Assembly: GCF_041200175.1 (NCBI RefSeq)
Contig: NZ_CP165728.1
Location: 1 to 64,000 of the forward strand
Length of the DNA stretch: 64,000 nt
From: Streptomyces sp. R33
Lineage (GTDB): Bacteria > Actinomycetota > Actinomycetes > Streptomycetales > Streptomycetaceae
Reading direction: 5' to 3'
This document shows, one piece after another, positions 42,567 to 50,667 of the stretch (position 1 is the first letter of the stretch; each line of letters starts with the position of its first letter). A model generated the notes under the pieces. That model was not told where the DNA came from, searched no databases, and saw only the letters and a program-made list of their open reading frames with translations. The position numbers were made by a program, and so were the translations under genes.

Positions 42567-42618
42567 TTTACTAACGTTCGGGGGCGGATGTGGGCGCCAC
42601 GCTTGGGTTTTGCTAACG
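42567..42618. promoter_or_regulatory. Two TTT(A/G)CTAACG repeats upstream of parA
   Basis: TTTACTAACG (42567-42576) and TTTGCTAACG (42609-42618) are direct repeats 42 bp apart, four helical turns, starting 10 bp from the parA ATG. They are likely operators for autoregulation by ParA. Confidence 0.55.
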
Positions 42619-42676
42619 AAGTGGGTGAAGGTGTGGGTGCCCGGGGGTGCCGTGGCCGGATCCGGGTACGCGACAG

Positions 42677-42740
42677 GGCGGCCTCGCGCACGCCGTAGCG
42701 AGCACCCCCGTGGTTCGCCACGGCGTGTGCGAGGCCGCCC
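42677..42740. terminator. Large inverted repeat, terminator of the receptor gene
   Basis: Arms GGGCGGCCTCGCGCACGCCG (42677 on) and CGGCGTGTGCGAGGCCGCCC (to 42740) pair over about 21 bp with one mismatch. The repeat lies just behind the stop of the TetR gene and upstream of parA. Confidence 0.7.
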
Positions 42741-42751
42741 TGGATACGTCG

Positions 42752-43426
42752 TCAGCCGACCGGAACCGCGGAGGACTCCGGGGCGGGCAGACCGAGTTCG
42801 GCCCGGCACGCGGGCGAGCCCGCCGGGTCGAAGTGGGGGATGCGGTGCGCGGGCACCATCCCCGGGAGCAGGAAGTTCCACAGGTCGACGACCCGGGTGT
42901 GCAGGTCTTCGCGGCCGGTGCGGACGTGCGAGGTGACCTGGATTCCGGTGAACGAGCCGACGAGGAGCGTCGAGAGGGCGTACACGTCGAGCGCCGGGAG
43001 GATGTCGTCGCGCTCCTGGGCCGGCTTCAGGCAGCTGTGCGCGGTGTCGATCCAGGCGTTGTACGGGGCCGGGTCCGGGTTGGTGAAGGAGCCGAACTCG
43101 ATGACGAGGCGGATGCCGGCGCGGATGCGGACGTTGGCGCGCAGTCCGTGTGCCATCCGGTGCGTCAGGTCGATGACGGTCTGCAGACCCGGTTCCTCGA
43201 CGGTGGGGACGCCTGCGGCGACCTGGAACTGCTCGTCCATCAGGGCGCGGGCGAGGGCTTCCTTGGACTGGAAGTGGAAGTAGAGGGCGCCCTTGGTGAC
43301 GCCGGCGTGCTTGACCACGTCGCTGAGGCTGGCGCCGCCGAAGCCGAAGCGGTCGAAGGCGATGGCTGCGCCGTCGAGGATCGCCTGCCGGGTGATCTCG
43401 GCGCGTTCCTGGCGGGCCCTTGCCAT
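42752..43426 (-). CDS. Gamma-butyrolactone-receptor-type TetR regulator
   Basis: The 224-residue protein has the HTH ASLSDVVKHAGVTKGALYFH and the FHFQSKEALARALMDEQ continuation shared by ScbR/ArpA-type autoregulator receptors. The C-terminal domain has LLVGSFTGIQVTSHV, as in that family. Such proteins repress until a butyrolactone or butenolide binds. An autoregulator-element-like site lies upstream at about 43547-43576. It is separate from the butenolide locus at 59-64 kb and may be a third receptor homologue on this replicon. Confidence 0.82.
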   Translation of the reverse strand: MARARQERAEITRQAILDGAAIAFDRFGFGGASLSDVVKHAGVTKGALYFHFQSKEALARALMDEQFQVAAGVPTVEEPGLQTVIDLTHRMAHGLRANVRIRAGIRLVIEFGSFTNPDPAPYNAWIDTAHSCLKPAQERDDILPALDVYALSTLLVGSFTGIQVTSHVRTGREDLHTRVVDLWNFLLPGMVPAHRIPHFDPAGSPACRAELGLPAPESSAVPVG

Positions 43427-43546
43427 CTGCTCTCCCTGCCGCTTGCCGCCCGCTGTTGTCTGGCGGTTGGTGCCTGTTGCCGGGGTGCGAGCTGGGGTCG
43501 TCGCTGCGGCGGAGGCTCGTGCAAGGTCAATCTAGTGGGGCGACGG

Positions 43547-43576
43547 CAAAGAAAACCAGTCGACAAGTACTTTTTG
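43547..43576. promoter_or_regulatory. Autoregulator-element-like site upstream of the receptor
   Basis: On the minus strand the site reads AAGTACTTGTCGACTGGTTT followed by TCTTT, resembling the degenerate inverted repeat bound by ScbR-type receptors. It lies about 120 bp before the receptor start, consistent with autoregulation. The match is by eye. Confidence 0.45.
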
Positions 43577-43643
43577 ATGAGGGGCGGATGATGGTTCGTG
43601 GGGTTGTGGGGTGGTTTTCGCTATTACTTTCTGGGAGGGCGGA

Positions 43644-43672
43644 CCGTTAACGGCGTTAACGCCGTTAACGCC
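43644..43672. repeat. Triple GTTAAC site
   Basis: CCGTTAACGGCGTTAACGCC followed by GTTAACGCC gives three units spaced 9 bp. It lies between the receptor-type gene and the antiporter, about 70 bp from the autoregulator-like site. Confidence 0.8.
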
Positions 43673-43736
43673 GCGACCCCTGGAAGTGTGGGGCGGTTCG
43701 TTGCCGGGGTGGGGGTCTCGGCGGAAGCCTGTGGCG

Positions 43737-45017
43737 GTGGGAGCGTCACGTGATCCGCTCGAAGCCGTGCTGATTGCCGTACCCGTCGTCGTTCTCGCGT
43801 GCGGGGCGGCGGCCGCCGTGATGCGCAGGCTCGGGCAGACGGCCGTGGTCGGGGAGATCCTGGTGGGGATCCTGCTGGGTCCGTCGCTGCTGGGATGGCT
43901 CTGGCCGGCGGGGAGCCGCTGGCTGCTGCCGGGCGAGGTCCTTCCGTACCTGGGGGTGCTCGGGAACCTGGGGCTGCTGGTGTTCATGTTCCTGGTGGGC
44001 CTGGAGCTTGATGTAGGGCTGCTGCGGGGGCGCGGGCGGGCCGTGGTGGTGGTGAGCCAGGCGAGCGTGTGGATCCCGCTGGGGCTCGGGAGTCTGCTGG
44101 CGCTGGCGATGTACGGGTCGTTCGCGCCGGAGGGCGTAGGTCGGGCGGAGTTCGTGCTGTTCGTGGCCGTCGCGATGAGCGTGACCGCGTTCCCGGTGCT
44201 GGCGCGGATCCTGAAGGACCAGGGGCTGTACGGGACCCCGGTGGGGGCGCTGGCGATGGCGTGTGCGGCGGTGGCGGACGTGGTCGCGTGGTGCCTGCTG
44301 GCGTTGGTGGTGGCCATGGCGCATCCGCTGGGGGGAGGGGGCGGCGGCGGGAGCGCGTGGGGGACCGTCGGGATGGGGGTGCTGGCCGGGGTGTTCCTCG
44401 CGGGGATGTGGTGGGGGGTGCGGCCCGTGCTCGGGTGGGGTGTGAGGCGGTGGGGGTCCGGGACGGGTGCGGGTGCCGGTGCCGGTGGGGTCGTGGGGTT
44501 GTGCAGTGGGGTCTGCCTGGCGGCGTACGCCACGCATGCGATGGGAGTGCACGCGCTGTTCGGGGCGTTCGTGTTCGGGGCGGTGGTACCGAGGACGGCG
44601 GTGGTCGAGCAGGCGGCGGAGCGGATGCGGGAGTTCGCGGTGCCGGTGCTGCTGCCGCTGTTCTTCGTCGGGAGCGGGCTGAAGACGGACGTGGGGCTGC
44701 TGGGTGGCGGCGCTGCGTGGTGGTGGGCGGGGGCGGTGCTGGTCGTCGCGGTCGCCGGGAAGTGGGGCGGGGGGACCGGGGCGGCGCTGCTGGCGGGGCA
44801 GCCGGTACGGGACGCGGTGACGCTGGGCGCGCTGATGAACTGCCGGGGGGTGACGGAGCTGGTGGTGTTGAACGTGGGGCTCGGGCTAGGGGTGATCGGG
44901 GCGGAGCTGTTCACGGCGCTGGTGCTGATGGCGTTGGTGACGACCGCGGTGACCGGGCCGATGGTACGGGCGCTGCGGGAGCGGGAGGTGAAGGAGGCGG
45001 TCGGCCTTCGGCGTTAA
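43737..45017 (+). CDS. Cation/proton antiporter (CPA2, Kef-type)
   Basis: The 426-residue protein has about a dozen hydrophobic helices and the Na/H exchanger pattern: LGQTAVVGEILVGILLGPSL, LGLLVFMFLVGLELDVGLLR, VAVAMSVTAFPVLARILKDQ and, near the end, LMNCRGVTELVVLNVGLGLG. It exchanges K+ or Na+ for protons across the membrane. No C-terminal TrkA-N domain is present. The GTG at 43737 follows GGAAG; 43731 is an alternative. Its last codons overlap the start of the GTTAAC array, which codes the end GLRR. Confidence 0.85.
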   Translation: MGASRDPLEAVLIAVPVVVLACGAAAAVMRRLGQTAVVGEILVGILLGPSLLGWLWPAGSRWLLPGEVLPYLGVLGNLGLLVFMFLVGLELDVGLLRGRGRAVVVVSQASVWIPLGLGSLLALAMYGSFAPEGVGRAEFVLFVAVAMSVTAFPVLARILKDQGLYGTPVGALAMACAAVADVVAWCLLALVVAMAHPLGGGGGGGSAWGTVGMGVLAGVFLAGMWWGVRPVLGWGVRRWGSGTGAGAGAGGVVGLCSGVCLAAYATHAMGVHALFGAFVFGAVVPRTAVVEQAAERMREFAVPVLLPLFFVGSGLKTDVGLLGGGAAWWWAGAVLVVAVAGKWGGGTGAALLAGQPVRDAVTLGALMNCRGVTELVVLNVGLGLGVIGAELFTALVLMALVTTAVTGPMVRALREREVKEAVGLRR

Positions 45018-45268
45018 CGCCGTTAACGGTGCGCCGGAGTTGAGCGCCGGGGCGTTAACGCCGTTAACGGTCCGGCGGCCGGGTGCCCGGGGGCGTTAAC
45101 GCCGTTAATGGTCCGGGCCTCCGGGCGGCGTCGGGCGTCACGGTCCTCGCCGGGCCGGTCGTCCGGCGTTAACGCCGTTAATGGTCCCCGCCCGGGTCGA
45201 GCCCCCGGGCATTAACGGCGTTAACGCCCACGCCCGGTCGGCCCGCGGCATTAACGGCGTTAACGGTG
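45011..45268. repeat. Array of six GTTAAC pair sites, centromere candidate
   Basis: Copies of GGCGTTAACGCCGTTAAYGG stand at about 45011, 45051, 45092, 45164, 45210 and 45249. The first four are in one orientation and the last two inverted. The stretch is non-coding except for the antiporter's last codons. The spacing (about 40-70 bp) and density make this the best candidate for the partition site bound by the ParB encoded at 40.4-41.3 kb. Confidence 0.8.
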
Positions 45269-45352
45269 GGAGGGGCTGGGGACGTCCGGGAGCTGCGGTC
45301 CGGCATGTGGAATGGCGCGAACGGCGTGCCGTACGGGTGTGATCATCGCCTG

Positions 45353-45859
45353 ATGACCGATGAACAGCGGACCCGGCCCGTGCTGGTGGGCGACGAGCGG
45401 GACACCCTCACCAGCGTTCTGCAGTGGCAGCGGGACACCCTGATGATGAAGTGCGCGGGGCTGACGGACGAGCAGTTGCGGCGCAAGGCCGTCGCGCCGT
45501 CCGGGCTGTCCCTGCTCGGGCTGGTGCGGCATCTGGCGGAGGTCGAGCGGGGCTGGTTCCGCAACGTCCTGAACGGCGAGGACGTACGCGGCTACTTCCC
45601 GCAGAACGAGGCCGGGGAGTGGACGGAGTTCCACGTCGAGGACGCGGACCCGGCCGAGTCGTTCAAGGTCTGGGAGGAGACCTGCGCCCGGTCCCGGGCG
45701 ATCGTGGACGCCGCCGAGTCCCTCGATGTGACGGGGCATTACGGCGACGAGGCGTACTCGCTGCACTACATCCTGGCTCACATGATCGAGGAGTACGCCC
45801 GGCACAACGGGCACGCGGACCTGCTGCGCGAGGCGATCGACGGCGTGACGGGGGAGTAG
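45353..45859 (+). CDS. DinB-family protein (DUF664)
   Basis: The 168-residue protein shows the four-helix DinB pattern: TLTSVLQWQRDTLMMKCAGL, SLLGLVRHLAEVERGWFRNV with the first metal-ligand His, and LHYILAHMIEEYARHNGHAD with the HxxxH motif. DinB-like enzymes bind a metal and include thiol transferases; this subgroup lacks a defined substrate. The ATG at 45353 is chosen at the family's N-terminus. Confidence 0.85.
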   Translation: MTDEQRTRPVLVGDERDTLTSVLQWQRDTLMMKCAGLTDEQLRRKAVAPSGLSLLGLVRHLAEVERGWFRNVLNGEDVRGYFPQNEAGEWTEFHVEDADPAESFKVWEETCARSRAIVDAAESLDVTGHYGDEAYSLHYILAHMIEEYARHNGHADLLREAIDGVTGE

Positions 45860-45866
45860 CCGGCCC

Positions 45867-46421
45867 CTAGGAGGTGTGCGGGGCGGTCACGGCGTCCAGG
45901 GCGGTGAGGGCCCGCGGCCACGGGAAGTGGGCCGGGGCGTCGGGGCCGGCCGGTCCGGGGACGAAGCCGTCCTCGCCGTACAGGACGCTGACGCCGGCGC
46001 CGCGCAGGGTGGCCAGGGACTGGTCGAACTGCGGGTGCGCGGCGAGGGCGGCGTTCGTGCAGGGCATGGTGACGACGGGGATGCCCTTGCCGATCGCCTC
46101 GGCGGCGACGCCGACGGCGAAGCGGTCGGTGAGGCCGAGGGCCCAGGAGTTGAGGGAGTTGAAGGTCGCCGGGGCGAAGAGCAGGGCATCGGCGGCCGGC
46201 CATACGTCGGGCTCGCCGGGGAGCTTGTACTGCCAGCGCACGGGGTGGCCGGTCAGCGCGGCCAGGCCGTCGAGGCTTCCCGCGACCCAGTGCGCGGCGG
46301 TGGGAGTGAGGCCGAGACAGACGTCCCAGCCACGGGACTGGGCGTCCTCGATGACGTGCGCCACGTCGAAGACGGGCGGGGCGGCGGAGCAGAGCAGGTA
46401 GAGCGTCCTCGTGGGGGTCAT
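45867..46421 (-). CDS. Flavoprotein (PPC-decarboxylase fold)
   Basis: The 184-residue protein has the flavoprotein pattern of the Dfp/UbiX group: TLYLLCSAAPPVFDVAHVIE, VCLGLTPTAAHWV, ADALLFAPATFNSLNSWALG, VVTMPCTNAALAAHPQFDQS. The PxTxNxxxxxxxGxxD-like block binds FMN. Members oxidise or decarboxylate cysteine-containing substrates, but the specific reaction is unknown. It is convergent with DinB. Confidence 0.82.
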   Translation of the reverse strand: MTPTRTLYLLCSAAPPVFDVAHVIEDAQSRGWDVCLGLTPTAAHWVAGSLDGLAALTGHPVRWQYKLPGEPDVWPAADALLFAPATFNSLNSWALGLTDRFAVGVAAEAIGKGIPVVTMPCTNAALAAHPQFDQSLATLRGAGVSVLYGEDGFVPGPAGPDAPAHFPWPRALTALDAVTAPHTS

Positions 46422-46621
46422 ACCGCCATGTGATCACATGAGTTGATCTCGACCATAGTTGAGGTGGCGTGATCGGCCATACGGGCGAATGTCGGATGAC
46501 CGTGCGGATGGTTGTTCCGGTGGTCGTTCCAAGATTTTCGGCTGCGGGCGATGAGTTCCGGGCGCGGCCCGCGTCTACCCCTGTGACAGCGAAGCACACG
46601 TAGGACAGGAGCACCGCAGAC

Positions 46622-46837
46622 ATGAGCGAGCCGGTGAAGGGCCCCGCCAGCTACTTCCCTTCGATCGAGAAGAAGTACGGACGCCCCGTCGCGGAATGGA
46701 AGGACCTGATCCGGTCCTCCCCGCTGACCAAGCACATGGAGCTCGTCTCCTGGCTCAAGACCGAGCACGGACTGGGGCACGGCCACGCCAACGCCCTGGT
46801 CGCGCACACCCTCGGCGAGGACGCCGGGCGGCCCTGA
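46622..46837 (+). CDS. DUF4287 protein
   Basis: The 71-residue protein carries the family motif: GPASYFPSIEKKYGRPVAEW, then ELVSWLKTEHGLGHGHANAL with the conserved GHxxALV. It is a small soluble helical protein often fused or adjacent to DUF5655. The function is unknown. The ATG follows AGGAGCACC. Confidence 0.85.
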   Translation: MSEPVKGPASYFPSIEKKYGRPVAEWKDLIRSSPLTKHMELVSWLKTEHGLGHGHANALVAHTLGEDAGRP

Positions 46838-46923
46838 GGAACAGCGCCGGCGCTGGACGTACGCGTATGGAGCTGAGCTTTTCGGCGATGTTCCGTCTCG
46901 CGGCGGCGGGCTTGACTGGAGGC

Positions 46924-47763
46924 ATGACACAGACACCGCAGAACACGAAGTCCACCGCCCCCGCCACCCTCGTCATCGGGGGCCACGGCAAGACCGGCCG
47001 GCGCGTCGCCGAGAAGCTCCGGCTCCAGGGCCGCCCGGTGCGGATCGGCTCCCGTACCGGAGCCCCCGCCTTCGACTGGAACGCCCCCGTCACCTGGGGC
47101 CCGGCGCTGGAGGGCGTCGACCGGGTGTACGTGACCTACCACCCCGACCTCGCCTTCCCCGGGGCCGCCGAGCAGATCGGCGCGTTCTCGCAGGCGGCCG
47201 TGGCCGCGGGGGCGCGCCGGCTGGTCCTGCTGTCCGGCCGGGGCGAGGAGGCCGCGCAGCGCGCCGAGGAGAGTCTGAAGGCGTCCGGGGCCGACTGGAC
47301 GGTCGTCAGGTCCAGCTGGTTCAACCAGAACTTCGACGAGAGCTTCTTCCTGGAGCCCGTACTGGCGGGGGAGATCGCGTTGCCGACCGCGGACGCCGTG
47401 GAGGCCTTCGTCGACGCCGACGACATCGCCGACGTGGTGGTGGCCGCGCTGAGCGACGACCGGCACGTCGGCAGGACGTACGAGCTGTCCGGACCGCGGC
47501 TGATCAGCTTCACCGACGTCGCCGCCGAGCTGTCGAAGGCGACGGGGCGCACGATCACCTACGTCCCCGTCTCCCAGGAGGCGTACCGTGCGGTGCTGCG
47601 CGAGCACGGCCTGCCGCAGGAGTTCGCCGACCTGTTCACGCTGATCCTGGACGGGCGCAACGCACATCTGGTGGACGGGGTGGAGGAGGTGCTCGGCCGG
47701 AAGCCGAAGGACTTCGCCGAGTTCGCCCGTGAGGCGGCGGCGACCGGTGTCTGGGACGTCTGA
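46924..47763 (+). CDS. NmrA-like NAD(P)-binding reductase
   Basis: The 279-residue protein begins with a Rossmann motif, TLVIGGHGKTGRRVAEKL (GGxGKTG), followed by VRIGSRTGAPAFDWN. It has VLLSGRGEEAAQRAEESLKA and VRSSWFNQNFDESFFLEPVL, typical of NmrA/TMR-type proteins. The catalytic Tyr of classic SDRs is absent. It is followed 40 bp later by the AraC regulator on the same strand. It may be a redox-sensing or quinone-related reductase. Confidence 0.83.
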   Translation: MTQTPQNTKSTAPATLVIGGHGKTGRRVAEKLRLQGRPVRIGSRTGAPAFDWNAPVTWGPALEGVDRVYVTYHPDLAFPGAAEQIGAFSQAAVAAGARRLVLLSGRGEEAAQRAEESLKASGADWTVVRSSWFNQNFDESFFLEPVLAGEIALPTADAVEAFVDADDIADVVVAALSDDRHVGRTYELSGPRLISFTDVAAELSKATGRTITYVPVSQEAYRAVLREHGLPQEFADLFTLILDGRNAHLVDGVEEVLGRKPKDFAEFAREAAATGVWDV

Positions 47764-47803
47764 GCCCCTGTTGCCGGGCAGGCGGCCGGGAGAGGATGGG
47801 CCC

Positions 47804-48808
47804 ATGGACACGCTGAGCGGCCTCCTCGAAGGCCCCAAGGCCCGGGGCGCTTTCCTCCTCAAGTCCGTCTTCAACCCGCCGTGGTCGGTGCGAATCGAGG
47901 ACCGGGCGCCGCTGTCGGTGGTCACGATGGTGCACGGGACGGGCTGGCTGCTCCCCGACGGGGGCACGCCCGTGCTGATCGGCCCCGGGGACGTGGCCGT
48001 CGTACGGGGGCCCGAGCCGTACACGCTGGCGGACGCCCCGGGGACGCCGGTGCAGATCTCGGTGGACCCGGAGCAGCGGTGCAGCACGCAGGCGGGCGAG
48101 GACGTCAGCGAGACCATGGCGCTGGGCGTGCGGACCTGGGGCGCGGAGTTCCAGGACGCCGGGTCGGCGGTGATGCTGAGCGGCACCTACCAGGCGCCGA
48201 GCGAGATCGGCCGCCGACTGCTGGGTGCGCTGCCGACGGTCCTGGTCCGGCCGGCGGCGGCCGCGGACACCACGCTGATCGGGCTGCTCGCCTCGGAGAT
48301 CTCCCGGGACGAGCCGGGCCAGGAGCTGGTCCTGGACCGGCTGTTGGACCTGCTGCTGATCGGCGTGCTGCGTACGTGGCTCGCGGACCCCGGGTCGGGG
48401 GCCCCGGGCTGGTACCGGGCGCAGGGCGATCCGGTGGTCGGGCGGGCGCTGCGGCTGCTGCAGGAGAACCCGGCCCACGGCTGGACGGTGGAGGAGCTCG
48501 CGCAGAAGGCCGGCGTCTCCCGGGCCTCGCTGGCGCGGCGGTTCACCGACCTGGTGGGGGAGCCGCCGATGGCGTACCTGACGGGGTGGCGCCTGGCGCT
48601 GGCGGCCGATCTGCTGCGGGAGCCGGACGCCACGGTGGCGACGGTGGCCCGACGGGTGGGCTACAGCTCGGCGTTCGCGCTGTCGACGGCGTTCAAGCGG
48701 GTCCGCGGGGTCAGCCCGCAGGAGTTCCGTACGGGGGGCGCCTCCCCGGTCGCCGGCCCGGCGGGCACCGGGCCCCCGCGCACGGTGGTCCTGCCGGAGA
48801 CGACCTAG
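47804..48808 (+). CDS. AraC-family regulator with cupin domain
   Basis: The 334-residue protein has an N-terminal cupin-like sensing domain (VVTMVHGTGWLLPDGGTPVL, GPGDVAVVRGPEPYTLADAP). Two C-terminal AraC helix-turn-helices follow (WTVEELAQKAGVSRASLARR and PDATVATVARRVGYSSAFAL, then FKRVRGVSPQEFR). It probably controls the upstream reductase. Its stop overlaps that of the convergent acetyltransferase gene. Confidence 0.88.
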   Translation: MDTLSGLLEGPKARGAFLLKSVFNPPWSVRIEDRAPLSVVTMVHGTGWLLPDGGTPVLIGPGDVAVVRGPEPYTLADAPGTPVQISVDPEQRCSTQAGEDVSETMALGVRTWGAEFQDAGSAVMLSGTYQAPSEIGRRLLGALPTVLVRPAAAADTTLIGLLASEISRDEPGQELVLDRLLDLLLIGVLRTWLADPGSGAPGWYRAQGDPVVGRALRLLQENPAHGWTVEELAQKAGVSRASLARRFTDLVGEPPMAYLTGWRLALAADLLREPDATVATVARRVGYSSAFALSTAFKRVRGVSPQEFRTGGASPVAGPAGTGPPRTVVLPETT

Positions 48809-49284
48809 GCGGGCGGCAGGTCCAGGACGCCGACGGTCTGGCCGCCGCTCGACTCGCCGGTGAGGCGGAAGCCGAGGCCCCGGTAGAACGGCTCGGGGGT
48901 GCCGGGGCCGGGCTCCCAGGTGACGTACGCGCGGTCGGCGCCGCGGCGCCGGAGCTCGGCGGTGACCGCCCGGACCGCGAAGCGGCCGTAGCCCTTGGCC
49001 TGGTGTGCGGCGGCGACGTTCAGGCGCCATATGCCCGAGCGGATGTCGGCGGGGTCCCGTTCCGGGTCCCAGGCGATGTCGACGAAGGCCATGACGAAGC
49101 CGACGACCTCGTCGCCGTCGACGACGGCGCGCGGCCAGGCGGTGTCCCCGTGGACGTAGGCCTCGGCCAGGGACTTGACCACGGGGGAGACGAGGTGGGT
49201 CTGGTCGGGGCGTACCTGTACCGCGCACACCGCGTCGAAGTTGGCTGCGGTGACCGGCTCCAGGCGGAGTGCTGAGGTGCTCAT
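48805..49284 (-). CDS. GNAT-family N-acetyltransferase
   Basis: The 159-residue protein shows the GNAT fold. The acetyl-CoA loop is AAAHQAKGYGRFAVRAVTAE (Q/RxxGxG/A as QAKGYG), preceded by GIWRLNVAA and followed by ADRAYVTWEPGPGTPEPFYR and GLGFRLTGE. It acetylates an unknown amine. The length is normal. The gene is convergent with the AraC regulator with a 4-bp overlap. Confidence 0.85.
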   Translation of the reverse strand: MSTSALRLEPVTAANFDAVCAVQVRPDQTHLVSPVVKSLAEAYVHGDTAWPRAVVDGDEVVGFVMAFVDIAWDPERDPADIRSGIWRLNVAAAHQAKGYGRFAVRAVTAELRRRGADRAYVTWEPGPGTPEPFYRGLGFRLTGESSGGQTVGVLDLPPA

Positions 49285-49396
49285 GGCCGCACCCTATCGA
49301 GGGCGTCTCCTGCACAGGCACCGGAAATTTCGAGATCAGATCAGAACCCGTGGCACTACAACCGGATCGACCGGATCGACCAGATGGGAGCCTCTC

Positions 49397-49924
49397 GTGC
49401 AGACGGACACAGCCGGCGGCAGCAACCGGACCGCTACCTTCCTGCTCATGGTCTCGACCGTGCTCGTGGGCCTGATGGCGGGCCTGTTCTTCGCCTTCGA
49501 CGTCTCGGTGATGCCGGGGCTGGCGCGGGGCGACGAGCGCACGTACGTCACCGCGATGCAGAACTTCAACGCGGTCATCGACGGGAACGGGCTGTTCGGC
49601 ACCGTCTTCGTGGTGGCCCTGCTCGCCGCCGTCGCCTCGGCGGCCGTCGAGTTCCGCAAGGGCCGGCGCGGGGTCGCGGTGTGGGTGGGGGCGGCGGCCG
49701 CCCTCTACCTCGTCGTCCTGGTGATCACCTTCACCGTGAACATCCCGCTGAACAACGAGCTCGCCGACGCGGGCGACGCGGCGAAGCTGACCGACTTCTC
49801 GATCGTGGACAAGTTCAAGGGGACCTGGGTGACCACGAACATCATCCGCACCGTGCTGTGCACCGCGGCCCTGACGGCCCTCGCGCGGGCGCTGGTGCTG
49901 TACGGGCGGGCCACCGCGCGCTGA
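49397..49924 (+). CDS. DUF1772 membrane protein
   Basis: The 175-residue protein has four predicted membrane helices and the DUF1772 blocks: VGLMAGLFFAFDVSVMPGLA, MQNFNAVIDGNGLFGTVFVV, VITFTVNIPLNNELADAGDA. DUF1772 includes anthrone-oxygenase-like proteins, though most members are uncharacterised. GTG start with GGGAG upstream. It is convergent with a second DUF1772 gene. Confidence 0.83.
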   Translation: MQTDTAGGSNRTATFLLMVSTVLVGLMAGLFFAFDVSVMPGLARGDERTYVTAMQNFNAVIDGNGLFGTVFVVALLAAVASAAVEFRKGRRGVAVWVGAAAALYLVVLVITFTVNIPLNNELADAGDAAKLTDFSIVDKFKGTWVTTNIIRTVLCTAALTALARALVLYGRATAR

Positions 49925-49945
49925 GCCGCAGCGGCGTCAGAGGCG

Positions 49946-50440
49946 TCAGAGGCGGCCGTGCAGTACGAGGGCCCAGGCCAGGCAGCCGAGGGCGATCGTG
50001 CACAGTAGCGTCCGCCAGCGGTTGGCCGGCACCCAGCGCGACGCGAAGGCGTTCCGGACGGCGGCCGGGTCGGCGATGCGCTCGACGGGGCCGGCCTGGT
50101 CCAGGGCGTTGTTGAGCGGGATGTTGACCCTGCCGGTGACCCCGAGCTGGAGGGCGTACGCGACGAGCGCACCGATCAGCGGCGGCGCCACCTCGCCCGC
50201 GCCGGAGGCGAGGTACAGGGCCAGCGCGAGGCCCGTGAACAGCAGGGAGCCGAGGAAGCCGGTCATGAACCAGCCGTTGATGATGGCGACGTTGATGCGC
50301 TGCATGACCGCGATGAACGTACGGTCGTCCGAGGGTCCCAGCGCCGGCATCACCGAGACGTCGAAGGCGAAGAACAGGCCCGCCATCAGGCCCGTCGTGA
50401 TCGTCGCGGCGATGAGTGAGACGAGCCCTGCGGTGTCCAC
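49946..50440 (-). CDS. Second DUF1772 membrane protein
   Basis: The 164-residue paralogue shares TGLMAGLFFAFDVSVMPALG, AVMQRINVAIINGWF and GRVNIPLNNALDQAGPVERI with the neighbouring gene, including the NIPLNN motif. Four membrane helices are predicted. The GTG follows AGGGGGA. The tail-to-tail pair points to an inverted duplication. The function is unknown. Confidence 0.8.
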   Translation of the reverse strand: MDTAGLVSLIAATITTGLMAGLFFAFDVSVMPALGPSDDRTFIAVMQRINVAIINGWFMTGFLGSLLFTGLALALYLASGAGEVAPPLIGALVAYALQLGVTGRVNIPLNNALDQAGPVERIADPAAVRNAFASRWVPANRWRTLLCTIALGCLAWALVLHGRL

Positions 50441-50667
50441 GTCCGTTTCCCCCTGTTGGTGGTCTGCGCATGGTCTGTTCGCGGTCATGCACGGGTCATC
50501 GAATTGTCAAGGCTGCCGATCGTAGGGGCCACGCGGCCGCGTGTCGCGGGGGATTCACGGAGAAGTCCGACGTCCGGGGAACGGAAGCCGTCCCCGGAAC
50601 GACTCTCTGAGCGGGCACCATGCACCTGCCGTCGTCTACGCACCACGCACTCCCTGGAGGGACACAC

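Noticed and set aside
42557..42881. N-terminal extension of ParA to an upstream start
   Set aside because: The extra 108 residues are low complexity and cross the presumed operator and terminator. The ATG at 42557 fits plasmid ParA.
39408..45268. GTTAAC repeats as a CRISPR array
   Set aside because: Units are 20 bp with irregular spacing, lie partly in coding frames, and no cas genes are present. They fit partition sites better.
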